Counted from the stretch's first letter, positions 25,534-33,484 are shown. The stretch: 64,000 bases of DNA from Paenibacillus baekrokdamisoli (GCF_003945345.1 NZ_AP019308.1:2170001-2234000), one strand, 5' to 3'. A program made the numbers and translations. Notes: a model not told the origin generated them from the letters alone.

Positions 25534-26952
25534 TTATTTGCTATCTGCAAGAAGCTTGTTCATGTTGGCTTCGAATTGCGGTTTCACTTTATCAACGGCA
25601 GTTGCTGGTGATACCTTGCCTACGGTAATATCCTTCACAACCGATTCAAACATCTTCTCGCCATCTTGAATTCCATAATACGAGATATACTCAATACTGT
25701 TAGACATCTGCTTGCGCGTGTCCAGGGACTCTTTGCTCGGATAGGAGGTCTCCCAAGCTTGCTGGGACAGTTTCCGTCCTTCATCATGAAGACTAATTTC
25801 ATCCAGAACCCGCGTGGCCACTTCTGCATTCTTCGAATACTTCGATACCATATACATATTGCCAAATGGCGTGTAAGACACATACTTGTCAGCTTTAGGT
25901 CCTTTCGGGAAGAACACATAACCAAGCTGTTGATCCTTCATATTGTCGACTAAGCCGCCAAGCTCCCAGCTGAATCCAGCATAAATGACGCCTTTGCCAG
26001 CAATAAACTCTTTGCTTGCATCATCAGGTACAGGCTGCATGATGGATTTATCCGTATTGTATAAATCGGAAACATATTGTAGAGCTTCAATGGAATTCTC
26101 GCTATTCATGGAGAAATTCATATCCCCGTTTGCATCCTTATCAAGCGATCCTTTGTTGGTGTAAACGAATTGCTCCGTTAGAGATTTAACCTTTCCGTAT
26201 GCGCCAGCGACGCCGAATACATCGGTTTTTCCATCACTATTCGTATCCTTTGTGGCTGATTTGGCAAATTCACGGAATTTCTCCCATGTCCATTCACCTT
26301 TTTGCTGAAGCGTATAAGGATCTTCCAATCCCATCTTCTGCACTAGCGTTTTGTTGTAGAACATGCCATAAGGAGAAGGCGAAGAATCCGTCATTCCATA
26401 CTGCTTGCCTTTATAGCTGCCTCCAACTTTCATCCAATTAATATACTTGGGATCTTTCAAATCCAAGTAATCGTCCACCGGTTGAATAAACTCTTTATTG
26501 ACTAGCTGCGGGAATGCCCAGAACAATTCAAGAAGAACGATATCTGCAAAAGGAGTTCCGGAGAGAGAGGTAGTCGTGAAATTCTCAACGTATTTGCCAT
26601 AATCGCCGAATTTAACGTATTCAATTTTACAGTTATACTTTTTCTCTGCCGCTTCAATAAGCTTGATCTGAGCCTCTTCAGCTGGGCCCTTTTCTTTCAC
26701 AAGTCTAGGATCTGCATCGTCATACCACACACCGATTTTGATGCTCTGACCTTTCAGATCGTAGACCGGTTCCGCTGGTGCTGCTGTGTTATCTGGCTTG
26801 GTCGTATTCCCATCAGTCTTCGTGTTATTGCTGGTCGTTTTGTTACCCTGATTAACCTTATTGCTGTTATCTGTTGTGCTGCTGCAGCCTACGACAGTAG
26901 CTGTTAACGTTAAGGCGATCAATAAAGAAGAAACAGATTTAACTTTTCTCAT
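25534..26952 (-). CDS. sugar ABC transporter substrate-binding lipoprotein
   Basis: 472 aa with signal peptide and lipobox (TVVGC), then a Thr/Asn/Lys-rich linker (NNTKTDGNTTKPDNTAAP) and a family 1 extracellular binding domain (IKIGVWYDDADPRL...DIVLLELFWAFPQLV). Start at 26952 has GGGGGA 6 nt upstream. It is the first gene of the nine-gene operon and the only one with its own leader. It is followed after 95 bp by the large binding protein. Confidence 0.93.
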   Translation of the reverse strand: MRKVKSVSSLLIALTLTATVVGCSSTTDNSNKVNQGNKTTSNNTKTDGNTTKPDNTAAPAEPVYDLKGQSIKIGVWYDDADPRLVKEKGPAEEAQIKLIEAAEKKYNCKIEYVKFGDYGKYVENFTTTSLSGTPFADIVLLELFWAFPQLVNKEFIQPVDDYLDLKDPKYINWMKVGGSYKGKQYGMTDSSPSPYGMFYNKTLVQKMGLEDPYTLQQKGEWTWEKFREFAKSATKDTNSDGKTDVFGVAGAYGKVKSLTEQFVYTNKGSLDKDANGDMNFSMNSENSIEALQYVSDLYNTDKSIMQPVPDDASKEFIAGKGVIYAGFSWELGGLVDNMKDQQLGYVFFPKGPKADKYVSYTPFGNMYMVSKYSKNAEVATRVLDEISLHDEGRKLSQQAWETSYPSKESLDTRKQMSNSIEYISYYGIQDGEKMFESVVKDITVGKVSPATAVDKVKPQFEANMNKLLADSK

Positions 26953-27076
26953 TGAGAATCCCCCATCATCCATTTCGGATCCGAATTTTTTGTAAAAGGT
27001 CTGTTATGAAGACATTGCAGCATAATTGGTAAACACCAACCCGGTTAACCCTCCTTATCCTTGTAAAATTCCACAG

Positions 27077-27090
27077 AGAATGCGCTTACA
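27077..27090 (-). promoter_or_regulatory. cre-like CcpA site in the operon leader
   Basis: On the minus strand TGTAAGCGCATTCT differs from the CcpA consensus (TGNAARCGNWWWCA) only at the final base. It lies about 90 nt downstream of the predicted transcription start, a position known for roadblock repression. Carbon catabolite repression of the operon is therefore likely. Confidence 0.5.
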
Positions 27091-27142
27091 AATGAGCTTA
27101 AGAATGAAGAAGCAATTCATACCTTGGCTAAAGAATCGCCCC

Positions 27143-27156
27143 ACCTAATATTAGGT
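27143..27156. promoter_or_regulatory. perfect 14-bp palindromic operator
   Basis: ACCTAATATTAGGT is a perfect palindrome about 22 nt downstream of the predicted start site. Around it, AATCGCCCAC in the promoter spacer (minus strand, 27191-27200) is repeated in inverted form as GTGGGGCGATT (27133-27143). It is the best candidate operator for the GntR/LacI-type repressor encoded just upstream. I see no second copy in front of that regulator. Confidence 0.55.
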
Positions 27157-27184
27157 ATACTCTAATCGCTTGCTCATAGAAGTT

Positions 27185-27213
27185 ATTATAGTGGGCGATT
27201 GTTTTTTTGTAAA
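27185..27213 (-). promoter_or_regulatory. promoter of the nine-gene ABC/glycan operon
   Basis: On the minus strand -35 TTTACA (27208-27213) and -10 TATAAT (27185-27190) are separated by exactly 17 bp. Transcription would start near 27178 and give a leader of about 225 nt. Confidence 0.75.
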
Positions 27214-27271
27214 TACTGAATATACTCTATTCAAAAATAAATTATTTTAATTATACTTAATAAAAGAAAAA

Positions 27272-27304
27272 AAAGAATGCTGACCGATGTAGTCAGCATT
27301 CTTT
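27272..27304 (-). terminator. terminator of the GntR/LacI-type regulator
   Basis: AAAGAATGCTGAC pairs with GTCAGCATTCTTT around an 8-nt loop, and on the minus strand a run of T follows. It separates the regulator from the operon promoter. Confidence 0.85.
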
Positions 27305-27320
27305 TTCAAAATATAAGATA

Positions 27321-27374
27321 GTATAAGTTTCCTCTATGCTTTGCTTATATTTCAGAGGGAAGAAACTTACTTCG
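27321..27374. repeat. dispersed ~54-bp repeat, copy A
   Basis: This stretch reads almost base for base like the reverse complement of 31844-31897 (copy B). It includes the identical block TTGCTTATATTTCAGAGGGA (27341-27360). TAAGTTTC and GAAACTTA at its ends form an inverted repeat. A CCGCC/GGCGG hairpin follows at 27376-27391. It lies downstream of the regulator gene. Confidence 0.75.
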
Positions 27375-27415
27375 CCGCCAAGGACGGCGGAAGCCGTTTC
27401 TTCTTGTTTACCCGA

Positions 27416-28549
27416 TTAACTTTTTTCAGAAAGTAAACCCGTTTGAACCGCCATCGATTTTCTTTCCACCCAACGTACAGGCACTTTGATTTTGTGCTGT
27501 TCCATATCCAATCTTTCCACTTGTCTCACAATCAGCTCAGCTGCTTTACGAGCAATTTCTTTATAATCCTGCGCTACGGTCGTAAGCGGCACCTCAACAT
27601 GCTGAGAGATGATATGATCATCAAAACCTACAATCGATAACTCACCCGGAACCTGTATACCCATCTCAAGCGCATTCTTAAGCAGTTCGACCCCAACGTG
27701 ATCATGCTCCGTTTGTAAAGCTGTTGCACCGGAATCAAGCAGTTTAGCCAACATGGATTTGTAATAGGCTTTGCTCGTTAAGTTATTGATTTCGCGATAG
27801 AAATCCGTCACCACGAGATCTGGATCGATAGGAATTTTATGATCACGCAATGCTTTGCAATAGCCCTGATACCGATCCCGAACAGAGCTTCGGAATTCAA
27901 TACTAATGCTGGAAATGAAGGCGATTCGCTCATGACCCAGCGCAATCAGCTTCTCCGCTGTCAAATATCCGCCCTCAAAATTGTCTGAAACAACACTAGT
28001 AATAGGCGATCCATCAAAATATTGATCAATCGTCACGATTGGGTAGTTGTTCCAATAGATCGCATGGATCAGCTCGACATTGCTCATCGTGCTGATTGGA
28101 TATAAAATAATGCCGCTTGGGCCATTTTTAGGAATACGAAGTAGAAGCTCCTTCTCTTTTTCCTTGCTCCAATTGCTGTCGTGAATACTCAAGTAATAGC
28201 CTTTAGAGTCCAAATAATCCGATGCACCTTTAATAAAGCCTAACTCATTTGTGGCCATGTAGGGCACTATCATCGAAATAATGGGATTTGAATTGTTTAT
28301 GTTTGTTTCATTACTGGTAGGGTCCTCTTGCTTCTTCACGTAGCTGCCGCTGCCGCGCTTGCGATAAATCAGACCTTCACGTTCCAATTCAATTAAAGCC
28401 CGTTTCGAAGTAATACGGCTTACTCCTGATTGTTCCGCTAATTCAACTTCCGTCGGAAGCTGCTGATCAGGCAAATATTCCCCAGCAATAATTTTCTGCT
28501 TCAGATCATCAAAGATGATCATATATAATGGCTTATTATCGGGCTGCAC
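27416..28549 (-). CDS. GntR-type winged-helix regulator with LacI-like sensor domain
   Basis: 377 aa. The N-terminal 70 residues are a GntR winged helix (LPTEVELAEQSGVSRITSKRALIELEREGLIYRKRGSGSYV) and the rest a periplasmic-binding-protein-like ligand domain of the LacI type (ISMIVPYMA...GHERIAFISS...PGELSIVGFDDH). This is the AraR-like arrangement of sugar-responsive repressors in Bacilli. GTG start has AAGTGAG 5 nt upstream, a modest site. It lies directly upstream of the ABC operon in the same direction but with its own terminator, so it most likely controls that operon and possibly the divergent transglutaminase gene. Confidence 0.88.
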   Translation of the reverse strand: MQPDNKPLYMIIFDDLKQKIIAGEYLPDQQLPTEVELAEQSGVSRITSKRALIELEREGLIYRKRGSGSYVKKQEDPTSNETNINNSNPIISMIVPYMATNELGFIKGASDYLDSKGYYLSIHDSNWSKEKEKELLLRIPKNGPSGIILYPISTMSNVELIHAIYWNNYPIVTIDQYFDGSPITSVVSDNFEGGYLTAEKLIALGHERIAFISSISIEFRSSVRDRYQGYCKALRDHKIPIDPDLVVTDFYREINNLTSKAYYKSMLAKLLDSGATALQTEHDHVGVELLKNALEMGIQVPGELSIVGFDDHIISQHVEVPLTTVAQDYKEIARKAAELIVRQVERLDMEQHKIKVPVRWVERKSMAVQTGLLSEKS

Positions 28550-28589
28550 TACAACTCACTTCCCATTCGCTCCATATTAAATTCTTTTA

Positions 28590-28618
28590 TTGATTATATC
28601 AAATTACAAGATTATAAT
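28590..28618 (+). promoter_or_regulatory. promoter of the transglutaminase-like gene
   Basis: TTGATT (28590-28595), a 17-bp spacer and a perfect TATAAT (28613-28618) face the transglutaminase gene. The 114-bp divergent space also contains ACAAG and CTTGT half-sites (28606-28610; 28639-28644) that could be regulator contacts. Confidence 0.7.
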
Positions 28619-28663
28619 GCAAATTAAATATAACAACTTGTTTGAAGGAGGATATATTCAATT

Positions 28664-31291
28664 ATGAACGATTCCCATTTACTGGAATTATTACAGAAAG
28701 AGATGATTCAAGAAAAGTTTACTTATAAGAAGCAGCTTGCACATCTCAGGGATAAACAGCTATTCCAAGTGTTTCAACAGGACCTGACAGAAGAAGAAAC
28801 CATGCTGCTTCAGTTTCTATTCGCCTATATGCCGCTAAACGATCTTGCCGATTATAACGGAGACATGTTCTTAAGTCACATTCGCAAAACGTTGAAAATC
28901 AGAGATGCTGTTCCCTGGGGAAAAGATATTCCTGATCATTTATTTTTGCATTTTGTACTTCCTTATCGCGTCAATAATGAGAACATTGAAGATAGTCGTG
29001 ATTTTCTTTTCGATCAATTGTTTGATCGCGTGAAGACACTTACTTTAAACGATGCCATTCTTGAAACTAACTATTGGTGTCATGAGAAAGCCACGTATAC
29101 CGGTAACGATGTCCGAACAGTCTCTCCTCTAACTCTTATACGCACCACTCTGGGGCGCTGCGGAGAGCAGTCAACCTTGGCGGTTGCTGCTCTGCGCAGC
29201 TTATGTATTCCAGCAAGACAGTGCTATACACCTCGCTGGGCGCACTGTGATTCCAATCATGCTTGGGTAGAAGCTTGGGCAGATGGGCAATGGCATTTTC
29301 TAGGTGCTTGCGAGCCTGAAGCTCGTCTTAATCATGGCTGGTTCCGTGCTCCCGCCAAGAGAGCCATGCTCGTAAATACCCGTGTTCCGGCCCAATACGC
29401 GGGACCTGAAGAAATAACTTTACAGCATTCCTGGTACACAGAGATTAATTTGTTACCTAACTATGCCAAGAACAAGACGATTACAGTCAAGATTCAGAAC
29501 CAAGACGGATCCCCATCGGATGCACAGGTCTACTTTCAGCTATATAACTATTCTGAATTTACCACGATTCTCCACAAGCGAACAGACCCTAGAGGTGAAG
29601 TTTCCCTAACTACAGGCTTTGGCCATATTTATATTCACGCCACTTCGACTAATGGTTGGAATACGGCAATCATTCATCCTGCGGACAGCGATGAATTCAC
29701 GATTGTCTTAGCAAGTACAGAACCTATACCAGGACAGATCATGGAATTCGATATGGATCCGCCTCCTGTCGTCTCCGATACGGAGCAGGAAACCATCACG
29801 GATGAGGAAATTCAGCGGAATAACGAACGAATTCAAGAGGGCGCACAAATTCGAGCAGCATACGAAGCGACTTTCGTAAATGAGAATCAGTCTGACCAGC
29901 TTGCTGCTGAGCTGATGCTTCCAGCAGATCGTGTGTGGGCTTTACTAAAGCAAGCACGAGGAAACAGTCATGAGATCGCGGCTTTTCTGCAGGAGCAGAC
30001 CAAGCTTCATAGTGAATGGCCCCTTAAGCTGTTGGAGTCGCTGAACAAGAAAGACTTAACGGATACGAACCGTCCTACCTTGACCGATCATCTATTAGGC
30101 ACGATGTCTTTGTTGAACCAACATAATGAGGCTTTGTTCAGCTCTTATATTCTTTGTCCGCGCATTCATTTTGAGATGCTCCTCCCTTTTCGGGAAAATT
30201 TCCAACAAGCTTTCACTCAGGAAGAACAAGAAGCATATCGCAAACAACCACAAGCACTATATGATCGGCTTATTAGTGAGTTTGAAGTCATTGAAGATTT
30301 GAATCATTACAAGGGTTCAGCTACACCAGTTGGAAGCTTTGAATTAAAGAAAGGAGACCGGCTAAGCCTGCATATAATGCTATCCGCTGCTGCAAGAAGT
30401 CTTGGCATCCCGGCAAGGCTTGAACCAAATGATCAGCGACCGCAGTTTTGGAGTAAAGGAAGCTGGACGGATGCCCTAGTCGAAACGATTGATGATTTGA
30501 GGGATTCACCTGTTCAACCGGATTACTCTCCAACTCCTAAATCAGCGGTCGGCTACTGCCAATTTATTAGAGATACTTCGGCAGATAATCAAGAAGCTGC
30601 GTACTATAATAATTTCACGATCGCACGCTGGGAAGAAGGTCTATTCAAGACGCTGACTCTGCCTTTTGGCAAAACGGACGTCTTCGATCAGCCGTTTGAG
30701 GTTCTTAGTGGACACTACCGACTAACGACAGGAACTAGACTTCCAAGCGGTACAGCTAGAGTAAGGATGGCTTTCTTCGATATCCAGCCGGGCGAAACAA
30801 CGGAGGTTCAACTGATCTTTAGAAGCAAGGAGGTTGATATACCTATTCTTGGGGTACTTGATGAGGCGGTGCTCGAAGCTAACCTCTTCAGCCCTGAGAT
30901 TCAGATCGGTCATGCTGTTCATTCACATGGTGCCGTCCTTGTGTGGATTGAACCGGATCGTGAACCATCCAAACATCTGCTACGCGAACTCAAAGAGCTA
31001 GCTAAGGAGTTTGACAACTGGGGAGGCCCTATTCTACTAACAGCAGGAGAAGATAAGCTGACCGCGTCATTTGCTCTGGACTCGGATTCTTCACTTCCGC
31101 AGCGCGCAACGTTTCGCAAGGATCTCGCCTATAAGGGATTGGATGCCCTACTCGCTCCGACCGGGGCAGCTTCTGTTCGAGAGTTTCCAATTGTCCTTGC
31201 TATCGATTCACAGGGTCGTATTCGATACACTTCGAGCGGATATAAGCTGGGTATTGGCCGAGAATTATTGGATGTCATTACTCGCTATTAA
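28664..31291 (+). CDS. large transglutaminase-like superfamily protein
   Basis: 875 aa without signal peptide. The first third holds a transglutaminase/cysteine-protease-like core: Cys166 in GRCGEQSTLAVAALRSLCIPARQ and His199 in SNHAWVEAWADGQWHFLGACEPE, followed by an Ig-like beta segment (ITVKIQNQDGSPSDAQVYF). Near residues 550-600 a second similar segment (KGDRLSLHIMLSAAARSLGIPARLEP) lacks the Cys and looks like a degenerate second core. The C-terminus resembles a thioredoxin-like fold. RBS AAGGAGG. It is divergent from the GntR/LacI-type regulator. Relatives are annotated only as transglutaminase-domain proteins; a peptide-handling role is possible. Confidence 0.8.
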   Translation: MNDSHLLELLQKEMIQEKFTYKKQLAHLRDKQLFQVFQQDLTEEETMLLQFLFAYMPLNDLADYNGDMFLSHIRKTLKIRDAVPWGKDIPDHLFLHFVLPYRVNNENIEDSRDFLFDQLFDRVKTLTLNDAILETNYWCHEKATYTGNDVRTVSPLTLIRTTLGRCGEQSTLAVAALRSLCIPARQCYTPRWAHCDSNHAWVEAWADGQWHFLGACEPEARLNHGWFRAPAKRAMLVNTRVPAQYAGPEEITLQHSWYTEINLLPNYAKNKTITVKIQNQDGSPSDAQVYFQLYNYSEFTTILHKRTDPRGEVSLTTGFGHIYIHATSTNGWNTAIIHPADSDEFTIVLASTEPIPGQIMEFDMDPPPVVSDTEQETITDEEIQRNNERIQEGAQIRAAYEATFVNENQSDQLAAELMLPADRVWALLKQARGNSHEIAAFLQEQTKLHSEWPLKLLESLNKKDLTDTNRPTLTDHLLGTMSLLNQHNEALFSSYILCPRIHFEMLLPFRENFQQAFTQEEQEAYRKQPQALYDRLISEFEVIEDLNHYKGSATPVGSFELKKGDRLSLHIMLSAAARSLGIPARLEPNDQRPQFWSKGSWTDALVETIDDLRDSPVQPDYSPTPKSAVGYCQFIRDTSADNQEAAYYNNFTIARWEEGLFKTLTLPFGKTDVFDQPFEVLSGHYRLTTGTRLPSGTARVRMAFFDIQPGETTEVQLIFRSKEVDIPILGVLDEAVLEANLFSPEIQIGHAVHSHGAVLVWIEPDREPSKHLLRELKELAKEFDNWGGPILLTAGEDKLTASFALDSDSSLPQRATFRKDLAYKGLDALLAPTGAASVREFPIVLAIDSQGRIRYTSSGYKLGIGRELLDVITRY

Positions 31292-31315
31292 ACGATATAA
31301 GAATACTAATCTGAG

Positions 31316-31354
31316 AGGCTGTCTCCAAGTGATTCCACTTTGGGACGGTCTTCT
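31316..31354 (+). terminator. terminator of the transglutaminase-like gene
   Basis: CTGTCTCCAAGTG pairs imperfectly with CACTTTGGGACGG around a 4-nt loop, followed by TCTTCTTC. The stem is good and the tail only moderately T-rich. Confidence 0.6.
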
Positions 31355-31440
31355 TCACATTTATTGGAATCTCTTAGATGAGAATCAATAATCCTTATAT
31401 ACGAATAGGACAAAGGCTTAAGGCAATAGAATAAACCGTA

Positions 31441-31499
31441 TGCTTGTGCTCCGGTTTTGGTGCTTGTGCTCCGGTTTTGGTGCTTGTGCTCCCGTTGTG
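31441..31499. repeat. 20-bp minisatellite
   Basis: A 20-bp unit beginning TGCTTGTGCTCC is present twice perfectly (31441-31460, 31461-31480) and once partly (31481-31499, with CCCGTTGTGC replacing CCGGTTTTGG). It gives rise to spurious open frames on both strands. No gene is supported here. Confidence 0.9.
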
Positions 31500-31548
31500 C
31501 TGCGCACAAAAGTCGCTCAAGCACTCAAAACCTACGCTGTAATAAGGG

Positions 31549-31605
31549 CAAACCTGGCAAGACATTAGAAGACAAACCTGGCAAGACATTAGAAGACAAA
31601 CTTGT
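31549..31605. repeat. 24-bp minisatellite
   Basis: Two perfect 24-bp units beginning CAAACCTGGCAAGACATTAG (31549-31572, 31573-31596) are followed by a diverged partial unit. Together with the 20-bp array it fills most of the gap before the small membrane gene. Confidence 0.9.
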
Positions 31606-31631
31606 TAAAGACATAAGGAGGATTGTTAAAA

Positions 31632-31832
31632 ATGGATAATAATCCGCCATTCGTAATGGTGGTCATACCTTTATCAACGATAAAGAAATTTATCATCATC
31701 GATCTCTTAGCAGGCACGGCGATCTTTCACATGCTGAAGATGCCCCTCCACTCTTTTCTCGCAGCATCTGCTGGAAGCATGGTGGGGACCATTTTGATCA
31801 AACAATCATTAAAGCTCCTTAGAAAGCGGTAA
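31632..31832 (+). CDS. small hypothetical membrane protein
   Basis: 66 aa, with start at MDNNPP because AAGGAGG is about 10 nt upstream. It has one or two hydrophobic stretches (FVMVVIPLSTIKKFIIIDLLAGTAI; SFLAASAGSMVGTILI) and a basic tail (KQSLKLLRKR). No family recognised. The RBS is strong and the composition sensible, so I think it is real. Confidence 0.6.
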   Translation: MDNNPPFVMVVIPLSTIKKFIIIDLLAGTAIFHMLKMPLHSFLAASAGSMVGTILIKQSLKLLRKR

Positions 31833-31843
31833 TGATTGGTCAG

Positions 31844-31897
31844 CGAAGCAAGTTTCTTCCCTCTGAAATATAAGCAAAGTATTGAGAAAACTTATAC
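31844..31897. repeat. dispersed ~54-bp repeat, copy B
   Basis: Inverted near-copy of 27321-27374. It lies just behind the minus-strand terminator of the 24-aa peptide gene; copy A likewise lies next to a terminator. Confidence 0.75.
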
Positions 31898-31911
31898 TTT
31901 CTTATAGTTGA

Positions 31912-31946
31912 ACAAAAAACCGGAATTGCCATAATGGCCATCCCGG
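31912..31946 (-). terminator. strong terminator after the 24-aa peptide gene
   Basis: On the minus strand CCGGGATGGCC-ATTA-... pairs as CCGG-ATGGCCAT/ATGGCAAT-CCGG and ends in TTTTTT (31914-31919). It lies 18 nt after the stop codon of the small gene, which supports that gene. Confidence 0.85.
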
Positions 31947-31964
31947 TATCTGCATGTTACATCC

Positions 31965-32039
31965 CTATTCGGATTTCTTTACGAGAGTGATGATCATTAC
32001 GATAAGCATGAGTAACTGAATGAGTAGCTCTGCGCTCAT
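31965..32039 (-). CDS. 24-aa hydrophobic peptide, holin-like toxin candidate
   Basis: The peptide starts MSAELLIQLL and ends TLVKKSE, with a single membrane helix of about 16 residues and a basic tail. A canonical GGAGG lies 6-7 nt before the ATG and a strong terminator follows the stop. Size and layout resemble the putative holin-like toxins and type I toxins of Bacilli, or a small membrane-complex subunit. No antisense antitoxin RNA could be identified by eye. The gene is missed by ordinary length cut-offs. Confidence 0.6.
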   Translation of the reverse strand: MSAELLIQLLMLIVMIITLVKKSE

Positions 32040-32058
32040 TGCATTACCTCCATGATAT

Positions 32059-32176
32059 TCATAATGCTCCTTCGTTCTGGCTTCTCCTCTCAAGCACAAG
32101 CTGAACGTCTCCCACTACCATAGGTATGTTCAACTTGAATGATTTATGCTTTATTTCAATGGTTTCTCCTTCTCCT
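32059..32176 (-). other. open frame without clear start, upstream of the peptide gene
   Basis: About 40 codons are open between the stop of the 32177 gene and 32059 (ending RRSQNEGAL). The translation looks protein-like (IEIKHKSFKLNIP, VVGDVQLVLERR), and an AGGAGAAGGAG stretch precedes it, but only ATT or an internal TTG or ATG could start it. It may be a decayed gene or a small protein with a rare start. Confidence 0.3.
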
Positions 32177-32707
32177 CTAATAGACCCTATCCCTCAAGTC
32201 TTTATCATTAAACCATATTTGAATGGTCTCAATGGTCTCTTTGCCCTGCAGTGAAATTACAAACTCTCCATTCATGTAGATTCCAGAAAAGTCCGGTTTG
32301 TAGCCGAACTTGGCAAGCTTCGCATAAGTAGCCTTTACTGAATCACCAACATGCACGCCATAAATAGCGTATTGCTTATTGGAAGTTTCTAGTAAGGTAA
32401 CGCCTTTATAAAAGTCATTGTCCGAATCACCCGCAATTCCAATTGCTGTTTGCTTGCTTTTATATTTCTTAATATGTCCCCCGAAGCCTTCAATGTGTTC
32501 ACCTTCACCCCATAATTGAATAAGTCTTTCCTCGGTCATACCCAATTGGATCCCATCAAATGCTAACTGGTTGTTAAAGTCTTTACTAGTCATTCGGTTG
32601 TCTGTACGGAAATAATAGATGCAGCCTGCAAGGATGCCTGCTAGTATGAAAGCAATCAATGTAACGATTAGCCAAAATATTCGTTTATTGCTTACTGATC
32701 CTTTCAT
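32177..32707 (-). CDS. hypothetical membrane-anchored protein
   Basis: 176 aa with an N-terminal membrane helix (IFWLIVTLIAFILAGILAGCIYY) and an extracellular domain beginning LAFDGIQLGMTEERLIQLWGEGE, which has the feel of the SmpA/YjgB-like small beta-alpha domains. The sequence LAGC inside the helix could be a lipobox. GGAG lies 8 nt before the ATG. No confident family. Confidence 0.65.
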   Translation of the reverse strand: MKGSVSNKRIFWLIVTLIAFILAGILAGCIYYFRTDNRMTSKDFNNQLAFDGIQLGMTEERLIQLWGEGEHIEGFGGHIKKYKSKQTAIGIAGDSDNDFYKGVTLLETSNKQYAIYGVHVGDSVKATYAKLAKFGYKPDFSGIYMNGEFVISLQGKETIETIQIWFNDKDLRDRVY

Positions 32708-32806
32708 CTGATCAACTCCAGAAGAGCCTTACACTTCACAATCGGCTCGAATATATCCTTTAGACGCATAATAATGGAAAAGGTTACCGAATATTCGCCA
32801 TTCGAG

Positions 32807-33484
32807 TCATTCCCGCTTCTCCTCGCGAAGCGGTCTGGCATCCAAGGGGATACGGTGCGAATTGAGATCGATGAACTGAGCTTCAAAGGAGCCTTTATAT
32901 CGGAAAACGGGGCCTAGTATTGGGTTGTTAATTTCTACCGAAATTTTGTATTGGTCTTCCCAATCGTCGTACCATTCGCAGACATCTGCTGTTCCCGTGA
33001 ACGTTCGCGGGAAGCGAAACTGGAGCCAGCCTTCGTAGAAACGCTGATCACCTGAACGAATATGTATACCGCCATGCTGCCCTGCACGAATCGCGAGATC
33101 AACAGCTAAATGCTGCTTGTTACCCAAGTAATCGACGATCGACGATCGCTCTGGGCTGTACACCATAGTAGCGTCGAAGCGTCTAATCGCATTCGAGAAC
33201 TTGAACTTGCGGTTCCATGTTACGGTCTCCCGTTCGAATTGGTCCTGATAGGCAAAGTTCTCAATCGTAAAAGGAATATGGTTACCCCCTTGCGGGAACA
33301 TGATATTTCTAGTTGACCCTAGATAAAGCGGCAGTGCTGCCCATTTGTTATACCATATGGAATCCATGAAACCACGTCCGATTGAAGCTACCCGATCTCT
33401 ACTGTTGAATCCAAAACGCTCCTGAATACGAGGATGGAGCTTCTTAAACGACGTGCCCAGCACTTGCTCATAGATTGATGCCAT
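32807..33484 (-). CDS. DUF4166 domain protein
   Basis: 225 aa, wholly DUF4166-like: YEQVLGTSFKKLHPRIQERFG at the N-terminus, then a beta-rich body (NGGHIP, RFDATMVYS, LGVDL-type AVDLAIRAGQHGGIHIRSGDQRFY). The function of the family is unknown. It lies in a minus-strand cluster with a DoxX-like and a DUF393 protein, a combination I recall from other Bacilli. Confidence 0.8.
   Translation of the reverse strand: MASIYEQVLGTSFKKLHPRIQERFGFNSRDRVASIGRGFMDSIWYNKWAALPLYLGSTRNIMFPQGGNHIPFTIENFAYQDQFERETVTWNRKFKFSNAIRRFDATMVYSPERSSIVDYLGNKQHLAVDLAIRAGQHGGIHIRSGDQRFYEGWLQFRFPRTFTGTADVCEWYDDWEDQYKISVEINNPILGPVFRYKGSFEAQFIDLNSHRIPLDARPLREEKRE

Noticed and set aside
31457..31639. 60-codon open frame over the minisatellites
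   Set aside because: Its coding appearance comes from the repeat units; it has no RBS, and the real gene starts at 31632.
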